DNA of 64,000 bases, from NCBI GenBank assembly GCA_017871115.1, contig JAFCIZ010000011.1:451501-515500 (forward strand), given 5' to 3'. Source of the DNA: Cunninghamella blakesleeana (lineage: Eukaryota; Mucoromycota; Mucoromycetes; Mucorales; Cunninghamellaceae). The position numbers were made by a program, and so were the translations under genes. Below are positions 1 through 13,400 of this stretch, piece by piece; within the stretch, counting starts at the first letter, position 1; each line of letters opens with the position of its first letter. Under the pieces are notes generated by a model. That model did no database searches and was not told the DNA's origin. It saw nothing but the letters and a program-made list of their open reading frames with translations.

Positions 1-161
1 AAATATCTCTCCCTATTGGCCATATGTAAGGAATATTCATTTATGACCAAAAAATTATTTTTTACATTAATTAGTAGATCGCTTAAATCAATTGATATGT
101 TTAGCTTCTGATATTTTTTCCCTACAGTTCCACAACAGTAACAAAATATAGTGATGAATGA
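1..161 (+). CDS. 3' end of an unidentified gene entering from the left edge
   Basis: I read exon 1-25, a 102-bp intron (donor GTAAGG at 26, acceptor CCCTACAG ending at 127) and a terminal exon 128-161 ending in TGA at 159-161. The joined tail reads roughly SLPIGHISTTVTKYSDE. Intron size and splice signals match the well-supported genes in the window. Too little protein is visible to name a family. The open frame at 151-345 has an amino-acid make-up typical of random AT-rich DNA and overlaps this exon, so I do not take it as a gene. Confidence 0.4.
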
Positions 162-564
162 TGAAAATAATTTTTTCACAGTAAATAAATCTATTCAATA
201 CGGTGCATTTTTAGACTATTTGTCAGCTATCATTCTCAATTTTATAGATATTGTTGACACTATTATCAATTATCTTTTATATTATATACTTCATACAATT
301 ATCACTGTTATATTCAAACCAATAAAAGAAATCAATATATGTTAATATTGTAACACAAAAAAATATTTTTTCTTTATTAATTAATATTTATATCTTTTTC
401 CCAGTTTTAATTCCTACATTACCTATAATATGGGTGTTAAAAATTATATTGATTCATATAACTATAACATTTATTATGATGAAAAGGATTACAACTAGAG
501 TAATTACACTGCTAACTAATAAGGAAGTAGATGATATAACCATTTATTTATTTGCAAATCTGCC

Positions 565-597
<33 letters not shown>

Positions 598-1128
598 GAA
601 GCTGAAAAGTTATTGTTTTTTTTGGAATTTTCAAAGAGGAGAGGCAATGAAAAACTTCGTCCTTTATATGTAATAATTTTTTTCTCAAATAAAAAATAAT
701 ATATATAATTTTTCTATTCTGCGTTTTACGTGTTTCGTTTTTTGATACTATTTTATACGCTAGGTAATATAGAAAAAATAAAAAAAATTTTTTTTTACCA
801 TGCTTCAACATACAAATAGTCATGATAATAAATTTATTAAAATATAAATTATTCTTTCAAACAATTCGCATTTTTTTTTAAACAAAAAAATAAATAATAA
901 TGGTTATAAATATAATGTTTCTTAATACTATTTCTGTTCTTTTTTTTTTTTTTTCCTTTTCTTTAATCATTTATTTCTTTGTATCATTATCTTCTTTTGT
1001 GTGTATAATTTATATAATTTATATTATTATTATTTTTATAAGATCTTATTTTTTTCTATAATGATGATAGGACGATGAGAATGAGGGTGATATATTTTTG
1101 TTGCTGTTGTTATATAGTTATTATTTTT
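162..1128. other. Intergenic, convergent 3' flanks
   Basis: AT-rich spacer between the 3' ends of the left-edge gene and the Kelch gene. It holds homopolymer runs (T-run then A-run near 566-597, T-run near 940-955) and no coding pattern I can support. Confidence 0.6.
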
Positions 1129-4100
1129 TTAATTTAGAGATTTAGAAATTTGCTCCCGTAACATGACCAATTGAATATCTGCATCTTCCAATTGAGCTTG
1201 GGCCTCTTGTAATGATTCATCCTTTTCCATGATAATACTTTTCAAACGAGCAATTTCATCCATAGCATCGGCCATTCTTTGTTGTAACGTAGCCACTTCA
1301 TTACGCGATTTGAAATAATTAGCTTCCAAACGGGATAATTTTAATTGTAATGCATCATGATGATCGCTATTATTTCCATTATTATTTAAATGATAATCAT
1401 TAGAATGTAATTCATCATCATGTTGTTGCTGTAACATCATCAATTTCCGTTGTTGTTCTTGTAATAATGATTTTTCTTTGGCCACGGATTCCGCTTCGGC
1501 AGCTGCTTTAGCAACGGCTTGTAAAGCTTGAGATAATTGAGTGGATAAATCGGCAATTTTTAATGTACTTTCATGATATTGCTCTTCCGCTTGGATTGCC
1601 CTCGTATGCCATACATCAACATCTTCTAAACTACGTTGATAGGCTACTTGTGCTTCCTCTGCTCTAATATGTGCATCTTTACTTCTTTCCTCTGCTGATA
1701 ATTTAGCTGAATGGTCATGTTGTGCTTTTCTTTGCCATTGTTGCATTAATTTCATGTTTTTTTCATTTTCTGAATAAGCAATCACTAGTTTCTTTTCTAG
1801 TTCTTGAATCCGCTCATTTTCAATTTTTTCTAATAATAAAAGAGATTCATTATTCTCTTCTCCATCTTCTTGTTGACGACCGATTTTTTCAATTTGAGTT
1901 TTTAAAGCTGAATATTTAGATTTAAAATACATGGCTTCTTGTAAAGCGGCCGTACGCATACGGTCAGCTTGAGCTACTTTGTCAGACATGGGTTGAGCTT
2001 GTTGTGTAATCTGTTGTCGTACTCTTCTTAATTCGGCCTTCACAGTAACTAATTGCTCGAATAATTTAACTTTATCTTCTTCTGCATCATTTAAATCCAT
2101 CAACATTAATTCATCTTCATTCTGTTGTTGCTGTAATGCATCTTCATTAGTATTATCTTGATTCATATCAAATTGTTTAGGTCTTAATTTTCTTGCCAAA
2201 GATACTTCCGTACGCCACCATTGTTCCTTTTTTTTCATTTCACTAATAATTAGATCCCTTGCTTTGATTTCCCTCATTAAAGTGGTTCTCTCATTTTCCT
2301 CTTTTGCTGAAGTATTACTGTTACTACGTTGTCTATTTATTACATGCTGTTGTTGTTGAGATACAATAGAAGGCATGGAGTTGGATGGAGTGATGGTAGT
2401 AGAAGGTGGTGAAATGGGTGGTGGTGTAGTAGAGGAAGAAGGTATTGTCGCCTGCGATTGTATATTTTCTTCCATAATATCACGTCTATTATCAATATGA
2501 GGAGAAGATGATGTAGATGATGATACATGCCCGTTAGGTAATTGTTGTTGCTGAGGTGATGCATTTAATGATCTTTGATGATACTGTTGTTGTTGAGATG
2601 GATTATATGCATTATTATTATTATTATGTTGATATGGTTGTTGATTATTATAATTACTATTATTACTATGATTACTACTATTATCATTACTATACCTTAA
2701 TTGGGAAGTAGGTTTTTGTTGTTGTTGTTGAGCTAAAGCAAGGGAAGGTGGAGGAGGAGTCATAGAAGAATCCATCATTTCAGGATTTAACTTAACACCT
2801 TCACGGGAAGGACGTGGTGGAGGTGACATAACACGGTTCATTAAAGAAGTAGGTGTAGAAGATGTAGAATGAGGCGGAGGAGTAGATTGTGTAGGTGTAC
2901 TACTAGATGGATGATGCATATAAGGATCAATTGTACCCGTTTCATCTACTGCAGCTGTTAAAAAGTGTTGATTTTTCATATCGTTTACAGATTCTACAGG
3001 TGAGCTTAATTCGTCAGTAGGTAAAGGTGATGTAGTACGAGGTCTTCTTAAAGCTGCTTCAGGAACAGTAGATACATGTCTAGGAGGTCTAGGAGGTTGC
3101 TGTTGGTTATTTACTTGAAGTTCAGGGTGATAAGGCTTTTGACGAGTATTGCTACCAGGTACAGGTGAAGATGAAGAAGGTTGAGGTACATTCATACCAG
3201 AATTCATATTATTACTATTATTATTATTTTCAACGGGATGTCCATTTTCATATCCATTATTATTATTGTTATGTGTTGGTGATTGTGGTTGAGAACGCAA
3301 TGGAGTACTTAATGAATTACTAGATGGTGAAGGTGTATGGTTACGAATTTGCTGTTGTGGATGGGAATGTAATTGTTGTTGTTGTTGATGTTGTTGATGC
3401 TGTTGTTGGTTTATAGATGAAGCTGTAGAAGCGACCATATCGGGATCTGGTAAAGAAAATGCAGATGAAGTCGGAGAGTGATTTGAAACTACAGATTGTT
3501 GAAGTGATAACTGTTGTTGTTGTGATTGTGATTGTGTCATAGACTGCTGTTGTTGCATTGATTGCTGTTGTGGTGGAGCATTGACTTCGGGTGGATATTT
3601 AATTTTTCCTATATATAAATGAAAAATGCATATCCCATTAAAATAAATCTATGTATCTTTTTCCTTTATCTTTGCCTTATTTTATTTTATATAAATATAA
3701 AACTTACCACTATCTAAAATGTAAATGCTTGAATTGTCGTCTGGTTTTGTACCCAATTTTAATTCACCACCAATAACAAATAATTTATCTTTCACAGAGG
3801 TCATAGATGCACTATGTCTTGGAGTTGGACTTGGTCCCATATTTTGAAACATATACCAACGTTGGCTTCGAATACGAAAAGCGCATAAATCATTTAATTC
3901 ATTTCCATCCACATCACGACCACCAATAACATACATGGCATCATCTACTAAACCAGCAGCAGCATGTTCACGAGCAGTAGGGATAAAACCCGCAGCAGGG
4001 ATTTGATGCCATTGACGAGAATGAAAATCGAAACACCATATATCATTGTATAAATGTTTTCCATCTGAACCACCAAATATATATAATCTATTTTCAAATA

Positions 4101-4493
4101 CTACAGATGTATGTCCTGATCTACCTGTAGGTATTGGTCCTTGATCATTATTTCCATTATGTATTAAATCCCAATGTGGATTATCGGAATCTATAAATCA
4201 TAATTATAAATAAATAATTAAAAAAGATATATATATATAAATAAATGAAGTCCATTCCTTTTATAGTAATCGTTTTATTGTCCTCTCTTTTGTTTGTATC
4301 AAAAAAAAAAAAAAGGAAGGTAGTACTTACAATTACTTGTATTAAAGGCTAACACTTCATTATAATATCTTCCATGATGTTGACCACCCCATATGTACAT
4401 AATACCTCCAATAGCAACGGCTGTATGGCCAGATCTTTCAGGCGGAATGGCACCTTCCATTTTTACTCTTTGCCAATAACGATTATCTATTTT

Positions 4494-4543
<50 letters not shown>

Positions 4544-4775
4544 AATAAATTTTATCTATATTCATTTAATTTAATTTTAAAAGTATAATTTCCTTACTTA
4601 GATTTAATGCATATAAATGAGGATCCCATTGATCATTTGTATTTGTAGGTTCACCGCCATATACTATTATCGTTAAAAATACATTAGGAGCAAAAATAAG
4701 AATAAAAATAAAAAAATGAATATACGAATAGTTTCAAAAATAGTATATATAATAAATAATAATAATAACAATAAT

Positions 4776-4830
<55 letters not shown>

Positions 4831-5261
4831 TTATAAACTTACATAATACAAAGTTTCCCATACCGACAATTGTACAATATTTTCTAGCTGTTGGAATATC
4901 TCCTTGAGTTGAAATATGATTAGCTGATAATGCATCTAACAATAATAATAATAAAATAAAAGAAAATGATAGTATAATAAAAAAAATTAAATACGTTAAT
5001 ATTATTGACGTTTTTTTCAGTTGAGGTTTTGTTTATTTGTATCCTTCTTCTCTGTAATTTACTTGTATCAATATAACATAGTTCTTTTTTTCCAGATCCT
5101 TTATGAATACCGCCAAAAACGACAATATTATCAGAAGATAAACAGGTTGCTGTATGTCCAAAGCGTGGTACTGTATGATGACTTCCTCCAAGCTTTTTGT
5201 TTGACCAAGGATAAACTTGTTTTTCAGAATTATTTTTTGTTAATTTTGAAAATAATGACAT
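1129..5261 (-). CDS. Kelch-repeat / coiled-coil protein, Tea1-like
   Basis: Six exons on the minus strand: 5261-5063, 4935-4843, 4663-4598, 4486-4331, 4190-3708 and 3608-1129, totalling 3477 nt (1158 aa). All five introns are GT-AG. The N-terminal 330 or so residues contain six Kelch blades, seen as the hydrophobic-GG signatures VVFGG, LYGGE, YIWGG, YIFGG, YVIGG and FVIGG, enough for one six-bladed propeller. A low-complexity Gln/Asn/Ser/Pro region follows (translated from about 3550-2350). The last 380 or so residues are charged, heptad-like coiled coil. This is the architecture of fungal Tea1/Kel1 polarity proteins, which mark cell ends through microtubules and formins. The exact orthologue (Tea1, Tea3, Kel1) cannot be decided here. 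One intron carries a long (AT)n tract. Confidence 0.85.
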
Positions 5262-6727
5262 TATATCTTATAGAAATAAAAAGAGAAAGGTAAAGAATGT
5301 TAAAGTAGCAAATGAATGTAGATTAAAAAAAGGAGGGTAATAATGAATACAAGATGGTTGAAATAGGTATTATTATTATTGTTATTATTATTATTGATGA
5401 AGCTGATGGTTTGAGGAGAGAAAAGTAAAAAAAAAAAAATAGAAAAAGAGAGAGATGACAAGGGTTGGTATATAATAAATTACCTTTTTCTCTTCTTTTT
5501 TATTTTAAAAAAATAGATATTATATATTATATATAATAATAATGATTAAAAGATGGAAAAAGAGAAAGAAAGGCAAGTTTTAAAAAAATTAAAAAATTTA
5601 AAAAAAATTAAACTATTTCAATTTGGAGAATTTCTTTCGCCGCCTCGGATTTTTCTAAAAAAAAATTGATTCCCTTTTTTTATAATTAATGAAAAAGGTT
5701 CTTAGGGGGATATGTAATATATATACCTATATCATCTTATTACTTCTTTATTCATATTCTTATTTCATATATCTTTATTATTTTATATAGAAAGGTAATT
5801 TATAATATATATACATACATATAGGATATAATGAATTGACATTAAAATAATAATTCAATTGTAGACTATATTAGTGGTTACACTGAGATAAATGACATTT
5901 TTTTACTGGTGAACAGAAAAGCAAATTTTGGCTGATCTCTAAGAGTCACGTGCAATTTCTAAACCAAACCGATCGTCCATTCTACATATAAAAAATAAAA
6001 ATAAAAATAAAAATTCATCTAAAACTACATTTTTATTATTAAAATGAATTAATTATTTTCATATATATATAATTATAATTGTGATGATATATACTTGACT
6101 ATTATAAAAATAAAACTAATATTTATTTATATTTATGATTAAAAATAAAATAGCACTATAAGGTTCTTTTTATAGTTATACCACGCATGGTGATTCAAAA
6201 TCATTTGTACAAAAAGTAAAAAGAAAAATCTAAACTCTTCTTTTGATGTATGACAAAAAATAATAATAAAAATAAAAATGGTTAAAAAAAATAGCACATC
6301 CTTCGCCTTGACACTATTCTATCATATATGAGAATGGCATATTCTTCCATTGTTATATCCATTACATAATAAAAAATATCTACTTTTTACCTTTCTTTAA
6401 ACTTAACCATTCAAACATAAACTGGATTACTTTTTTTTTTACTATGTAAAAATTATGTTATTAATAAATAAACTTTTAAAAATATATAAAAATGGATATA
6501 AATTAAAGTAATAGAGTATTTAAAGTGGACTTGAATATGTATATATTAAATATATATAAATAATCTACAACCATAATAAAATAGGAAGAACATAAAGCAA
6601 AGAAATGAAAAATATCATTTCCTTTTATATTATTTTTATAAGTCCGACAGCATAAACAAAAACGTTTAACGCGGATGAGAATTTTTTTTCTACCTTTATC
6701 TTTTATTTTTTTTTCTATTATTTTATT
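5262..6727. promoter_or_regulatory. Divergent promoter region of Kelch and flavoprotein genes
   Basis: About 1.5 kb between two divergently transcribed genes. Visible features are homopurine/homopyrimidine stretches just upstream of each start, microsatellite-like TAA runs near 5366-5395, and a CACGTG palindrome at about 5948. No RNA gene or further exon was recognised. Confidence 0.45.
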
Positions 6728-8765
6728 ATGACAAGGACGTTAAAACTATTCTTATTTTTTTTATTAAATATATCTCTATGTTCAAGTCATTCTCCACAAA
6801 TTGTATTTCAAGGAAAATCACCTGTTAAAAAAATAGCTATTATTGGTAAAAAATAAGAAGAACATGTAAAAGTATACAAATTAATACATTCATATAATTA
6901 TTAAACTGCTTATCTCTTTTTTTATTATTATTATTTCTCATACATATTGTATTTAGGTGGAGGTGCTTCAGGGACGTCTACAGCCTTTTGGTTAAGTAAT
7001 ACTATCGGTCAATCCATACCTATTGATATCACTGTCTATGAAAAAAACAATTACATTGGTGGTCGAAGTACAACAATTTCTATTAAAGACGATCCTTCAT
7101 TAGGATATATTGAATTAGGTGCTTCTATTTTCGTAGAAGCTAATTATAATATGATGAATGCTTCAAAAAAATTCGGTTTTCCTTTAAAAAGGCTTACCGC
7201 GGCAACGAAACTAGGTATTTGGGACGGGGAATCATTTCTTTTTGAAGAATCTGGTAATCAATATTGGGATGTATTAAAACTCTTTTGGCGATTCGGCACT
7301 GCTCCACTAAAAGTAAGCTATATTTATAATAGAAAACAAAAAAAAAAGTATTCAGGTAAATAAATAGGTATTAATATGCAACCATATTTTTTTTCTTACC
7401 TAGTTTTCTTCTCACAAAGATAAAATTCTGGGAAAATTTTTAAAAGTTTATCAAGAAGATTTACCAAGCTTTACTACCCTAGATGATATTATTGACTACT
7501 TGGATTTAAATGACCTTGTAAATCAGACAGCAACAGATTATTTTGCTACAAAGTATGGGGATCAATTTGTTCATGAAATGATACAAACAGGATCAAGAGG
7601 AAATTATAATCAAGATGTCGATTATTTACATGCATTTGGTGCGTTGGTTTCTATGGCAGCTGGTTCTGGTGCCTGGTCCTTGGAAGATGGAAATTATCGT
7701 ATTTTTGAAAAATTTCTTGAAAAATCCACAAATACAAAACTACATTTAAATACCAAAGTGACTTCTATTGATTTTGATATACATCGTGATAAAAAATATA
7801 CAATTTATACTCATCCTTCCTCACCATCAACGGTCGATCAAAAAGAAGAAGGGCAAGATTTTGATATTATTGTTTTAGCTTCGCCTTTACATTTGTCCGA
7901 TATTGATACTTCTTGTTTAAAATTACATAAACATCATTTTGAACGTGATTATCATACGGTACATGTGACAATGATTGCTGGTTATCCAAACCCATCTTAT
8001 TTTGGTAGAAATGAAGATAATGTACCAACTGCTATTATTACTACTGGTGAACCATTAGGTAAATAAAATAAAATAAAATAAGATAAAATAAAATAATGCA
8101 TACAAGATTATATACTAATCTTATTGAGCATTGATTCTTTTATCTTTCTACTTTTTCTATCTTTATTATCAAAAATCCAGTGAACCATTTTAAAAATAAA
8201 CAACCACCCTTTACAACGTTCACAAGACATAAAACATTAGATAATGGAGAAGGTGTTTATAAGATGTTTTCTCAAAAAAAGTTAACAGACCAAGATTTGT
8301 CTTTTTTATTTTATAATACTAGTTGGGTCTATCGTCATGAATGGCAAGCATTTCCAAAATTATATCCAAGCGGGAATCATGATACAAACATAAAGGATTG
8401 GCCGTCTATAATCTTACACGGTTTTCATCGTGACAAAGTTAATAGAAATGAGAAAGATTCTGATGAACATGATGATAGCGATTATTTGAGTAATGGCGGT
8501 ATTATCTATGCAAATGCATTTGAAAATTTTATTTCGGTAAACATTATATATACAAAAAAATAGAACAAAATAAAAAAAAGTAAAAGTTATATTAATATAT
8601 GCTTATATATTTATTTTTCCTTTTTTTTTTTTACTTGATTAGACAATGGAAACACAAACGATTATTGGTAAAAATATAGCAAAAGTTATTTATGACCACT
8701 GGTGCTATGATAATGATAATGAAAACCTATGTACTCCGTTCGGCGATGGTTGGGGAAATTTTTAA
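6728..8765 (+). CDS. Prenylcysteine oxidase-like FAD protein (secretory/vacuolar)
   Basis: Five exons: 6728-6845, 6957-7312, 7404-8058, 8181-8536 and 8643-8765, 1608 nt, 535 aa, all GT-AG introns. The start gives a hydrophobic signal peptide (MTRTLKLFLFFLLNIS...). The Rossmann FAD motif IAIIGGGASGTSTAFWL is split by intron 1 and is followed by an E-x-N-x-GGR stretch (YEKNNYIGGR) as in amine-oxidase-type flavoproteins. The motif order and the C-terminal prenylcysteine-lyase-type region (for example FTTFTRHKTLDNGEGVYK) fit the PCYOX1 family, which breaks the thioether of prenylcysteines released from degraded prenylated proteins in lysosome/vacuole. The length is close to the family's usual 500-540 aa. 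It is divergent from the Kelch gene. Substrate is inferred from family only. Confidence 0.82.
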
Positions 8766-9023
8766 ATTAATTTTATTTATTAATATATAAACATACTGCA
8801 ATAAAAAAAAATGAAACTTGAAAATAACAATGTTTTATTTATTAAAAAACAAACAATAAAAATAAGCACTAATAAATAACTAAATAAAGTGTGATTTTTT
8901 TTAAAGATTTTTGTTTTTATGGGTAACAGTAATATTAACAAGCACCTAATTTGTACACCGAATTTATACCGAAAGTATATATATAATCTTTTCAGTAACA
9001 AGTAAAAAATCACAATCCCCTCC

Positions 9024-9092
9024 TTAAGCATTCGTGGTCATTACCATAATCACCAAAGCAAGAGAACTTAAATAAGCTATACCAACTTTCAT
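9024..9092 (-). pseudogene. Candidate small secreted-peptide ORF, probably truncated
   Basis: A 22-codon minus-strand ORF, MKVGIAYLSSLALVIMVMTT..., has the exact shape of a signal peptide (Lys, hydrophobic core, small residues, NA end) and then meets TAA. A TTTTATAA box lies about 40 bp upstream (plus 9131-9138). A related but frame-broken copy with a similar leader is found at 9755-9821. The duplicate suggests a real former secreted-peptide family. Whether a spliced mature part exists downstream could not be determined. Confidence 0.3.
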
Positions 9093-9754
9093 TATCGTTT
9101 TCTATTTCACTTTACTAAAAAGCCAAAAAATTATAAAAGTAGAGCAGATGTAATAAAAAAAGAAGGTTTAAAAATGGATATAAAAAATTAATAATGTCTT
9201 TTTTTATCAAGTATACATATTATTCTTAATTATGCAAACGAGCATAAACTTCTTTTACATATTTATTACTATTTAAAATAATTATCATTACATAACACTC
9301 ATATATGTATATTTAAGTAAATTTATTTTAAATTTATTTTATATTTTAATTGAAGAAAACAACTGAAAAGGAATAAGTAATATCATTTTGCTTGTTTAAA
9401 TCATGTAGATGGTGATTGCATTAGTATTTTATTCTATTCCAGTTATTTTATTTTATTTTTTAAAAAAAAAACTATTCAGCACTCATTATATATATATGAC
9501 TATTTTTTAAAGAGAGTAAATCTTTAAAATATCAATTTAGTTTATTTGTATAAAAATTATGAAAAATAGAGTAAATGCCTAAACAGTTAAACAAAGTATG
9601 CCTCCATTTTTATTCTATTTTTCTGAAAAAACATTGTTCTTATCGCGATTATCATAAAAAAAAGTACCCACGTTGAGCATCTTGATAATATGATAAAACA
9701 TAATGGTAGACATGTAAAATATTTTGAAAGATAATCTTTATCTTATTTCTTATA

Positions 9755-9821
9755 TATAGATTTCACAGCCATTATTATCATCATATAATAAAAGATATCA
9801 AACTAGTCAAACCAAATTTCA
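9755..9821 (-). pseudogene. Second, broken copy of the MK-G signal-peptide relic
   Basis: The minus strand reads MKFGLTSLISF and then needs a frame change to continue as a hydrophobic stretch. The upstream sequence (plus side: actttact...ccaaaaattataaaa) matches that of the copy at 9024-9092, including the TATA-like box at about 9851. It lies some 120 bp outside the left target-site duplication of the Gypsy element. Confidence 0.3.
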
Positions 9822-9949
9822 TTTTATTTAACTTTACTTGAGAACCAAAAATTATAAAAAAAAAATAAACCGGTGAGGTAAAGAAATAATATATATTTAA
9901 AAAAGATACAATACTTTTTTATATTTTTTATTATTACTAATGTTCTAGT

Positions 9950-10357
9950 TGTTGAATTTATCAATTCAAAATTATACAAAAAATTAAAAACAAAGAAATA
10001 TTGTGAAACTTTTGGTTAAACTTTATTCAAATGTAAAAGACAAGGGTTGTATTTATACCTTTTAGTGGATTGGTGACACTGGGCTTAGTTTATATGATAT
10101 AATATGAAAATAGAATTATAAAGTTATCTAGTAAAGGTAACGTGAATTAGAATGGAGTTTAAAGTGTGTCTGTGGTAATGGATCTGCGGGATTAGAAGAT
10201 TTAAAGTTATAGCAATGCATAAGCTAATAGGAATAGATCATTTTGTATCAGGTACACAGTAGTGATTTTATAATAAATATTAAATATTTCATGTGTATTA
10301 TAAGTGTATTATAATTATGAAGTCATTTAATATTGTTATTATATGGTAAATACAACA
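9950..10357 (-). repeat. 3' LTR of Gypsy element 1
   Basis: This 408-bp repeat matches 15424-15831 with no difference that I could find, and has TGTTG/CAACA terminal inverted repeats. In element orientation it holds a TATAAATA box and an AATAAA signal shortly after it. Confidence 0.95.
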
Positions 10358-10369
10358 TTACTCCCTTCC
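10358..10369 (-). other. Polypurine tract of Gypsy element 1
   Basis: The minus strand reads GGAAGGGAGTAA immediately before the 3' LTR, the expected position and composition for the plus-strand DNA primer. Confidence 0.75.
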
Positions 10370-10437
10370 AGGTTGAAGCAACCGTTAGAGTGTTGTACTT
10401 GTGAATTTTTTTAAGGAGTATAGTTGAAGAAAAGAAG

Positions 10438-10463
<26 letters not shown>

Positions 10464-10468
<5 letters not shown>

Positions 10469-13400
10469 CAAGCAGTTTTCTACGACCATGTTTTTTAATG
10501 ACCGACGTGGCTTGTTTTCTTTTAAGAGGATTTCTCTTTTCATTTAAATTTTTCTTTTCTTTTTCTTTTAATATATTTATTCTTTTCCAATATGTATCAA
10601 TGCAGTCTTGTGCATTTATATCGATAGATTTTTCCCATGTATCATCTTCAGCAGAATAACCTTTCCATCTTATTTTATATTCTCTATTTTGTTCAGTGCC
10701 TCTATGGTTTATTATAGCTTCAACTTCATAGATTTCATCAGTTGGAATGGTTTCATCGTGTGATATTAGTTTTAATTCTGATGGTGTATAATTTCTTGAT
10801 GTTAATGCACCAGTCATATCTTTTAAAATATAATTACCGTTTTCAGTTTTATTAACTACAATATATGGACCTTCATATACAGGAGCTAGTTTACTGGTAC
10901 GTGTAGGTAAACGTGCAACTACATAACTATTAATTGGAAAGTTTACTATTGGATATTTTTTATTAAAAGCTTCTTTTTGTGCTTTAACAATCATATCCGT
11001 TCTTTCCTTAATAGCTGGAAATACAATATCAGCCATATAATCCATTCTATCCAGTAGTTTTTGATAGGATATAGGATTTTTGGATGTGATGTCAGTATCT
11101 GTTTTGTTTTTATCTAATGCAGCATAAGGTGTATTCATATGTCTAGCAAACATAAGGGAAAAAGGGGCAGTTTGTAACCGTTTAGATATTTTATGGTTAA
11201 CTGCTAATTGTGCAATTGGAGTATACCAATCCCAATCCACTTTTGTTCCTTGTATATGTTTTTGAATAATCTCTTGTGCAATACGAACATATCTTTCAGC
11301 AACGCCATTACCTCGTGGATGATAAGGTGTAGATAGACGATGATCAATATTCATAGTAGTATATAGATTTTTAAAGAATTGATTTTTAAATTCAGTACCG
11401 TTATCGGATTGTACAATTTTTGGATAACCAAAATCGCCAAATACTTGTATTAAAGTGTGAATAACAGTGTCGGATTTTTTGTCAGGTAAAGGTCGATAGA
11501 TATTGAATCGTGTACATACGTCAACCATAACTAATAAATAGTTGTTACCTTTAGTTGATGTAGGAAAAGGTCCACATAAATCAATAGCCCAATGATCACC
11601 TGGTAAATAAGCAAAGACAGGACGTAATGGATTATATCCTCTTCTTACAATATTATATTTTTGACAAGCAGGACATTCTTTAACTATTTCTAGTGCATCT
11701 TTCATAATATGAACCCAATGTAAACCTTCATTATGTACAGCTTTAACAATTGCTTCAGCACCAAAGTGTCCGAAAGAATGAACTCTTTGTAGTATGGATT
11801 TATGTTGATTAGCTGGTGGTATAATATAATCAGTGGTTTGATTTTGGATTACTTGGATAAAATGTTTTTCTTCAAAGTATGGTTCTTTTTGTTTTATTTT
11901 ATCCAGTTTTTCTTTTATTATTTTGTTTGGCTTTTTGTTTGCATAACCTTTGTTTGCTAAAAGGTGTTGACTTGATTTATTTGGTTTATTATCCCCCTCT
12001 ATCTCTTTGTCAGGTATATCAAGACGGGACAAGAGATCAGGTAGTGTGTTAAGTTTACCTGGTAAGTGAATAATAGTAAAAGAATAATCAAGTAAAGTAT
12101 CTAGCCATTGTATCATCATGGGTGAAGCTATCTTTTGTGTATGTAAATAGGTAAGAGCTCTATGATCAGTGTAAAGTACAAAAGGTTTACCCCATAAGAA
12201 TTTATGATATTTTTTAAGTGCAAAAACTATAGCCAATAGTTCTCTTTTATTAGTACTATAATTGCGTTGACTTTTAGATAAAGATTTAGCCATGTATCCT
12301 ATATGACGTTCTTTACCGTTTATTTTTTGAAATAATGATGCACCAATACCATAATCACTGGCATCAGTTGCAACATAAAATGTTTTAGAAAGATCAGGAA
12401 AGTGTAATAATGTATTATTTTGTAATTCTTGTTTAATGGTATTAAAATGTTTTTCATGAACTGATGTCCAATCATTATTTGTTATATTTTTATAATTACG
12501 TAAAGCGTCTATAGGTGCAGTTAAAGCAGCAATATTAGCTATGTGTAATCTGAAGTAATTAACTATACCAAGAAACTGTTGAACAGCATGACCTGTCTTA
12601 GGACGTTGCCATTCTAATACATTAGTGACTTTTCGTGGATCAAGATCATGACCTTTATCTGATATACAGAATCCTAGTAAGTAAACACATGTCTGTGCGA
12701 AGTGACATTTTTTAGGATTAAGTATCAAATTAACTTCTGTTAATTTCTTTATTGCTATAGATACGTGTTCAATGTGTTCTGTCATATTTTTAGAATGAAT
12801 AACAACATCATCAACAAATGTTTGGACGTAAGGAAGACCATTGAAGATGTGATGCATTACTCTTTGAAATTTAGATGATAGAGGCTTCAATCCAAAAGGA
12901 CAACCTTTAAACATGTATTGTCTACCTTTGTGTGTAAAAGTAGTTTTATGTTGATCATCTGGATGAATCATGAATCTATGAAATGCACTTTTTAAATCTA
13001 GTGTGGTGAAGATTTTTGATCCGTGCATGTTCTCAAAGATCTCATTGATTAATGGTAAAGGATATATATCATCCTGTAAATGTTTATTAATGTGTCGTGG
13101 ATCAAGACAAGGGCGTTTACCGGTGATATTACCGTATTCATCTTTCTTGGGTGCAAGTGTTATAGGACTATTCCAAGTGGTATCGACTGGGGCGATAGTG
13201 ATTGTACCTTCTTCCAACCAAGTTTTTACTGCCTCATCAACCAATGGTTGCATTGTATATGCTATAGGATATTGGCGATGATTAGTATCATTGGATGGCA
13301 TAGTAGGTGTATTTAATTTAACTACAGAAATATCAAGTGTACAAAAAGATGTCTTAGGTATCAATTGATTTTCATCAATATAAGGTGTTATAGAATCTAT

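Larger units (their letters stand above)
8766..9944. other. Intergenic with two short signal-peptide-like relics
   Basis: Spacer between the flavoprotein gene and the first Gypsy insertion. Apart from the two minus-strand MK-G relics listed separately, I see only AT-rich DNA and no intact gene. Confidence 0.5.

Noticed and set aside
4673..4942. Tyr/Ile-repeat open frames on both strands
   Set aside because: They are translations of an (AT)n microsatellite inside an intron of the Kelch gene.
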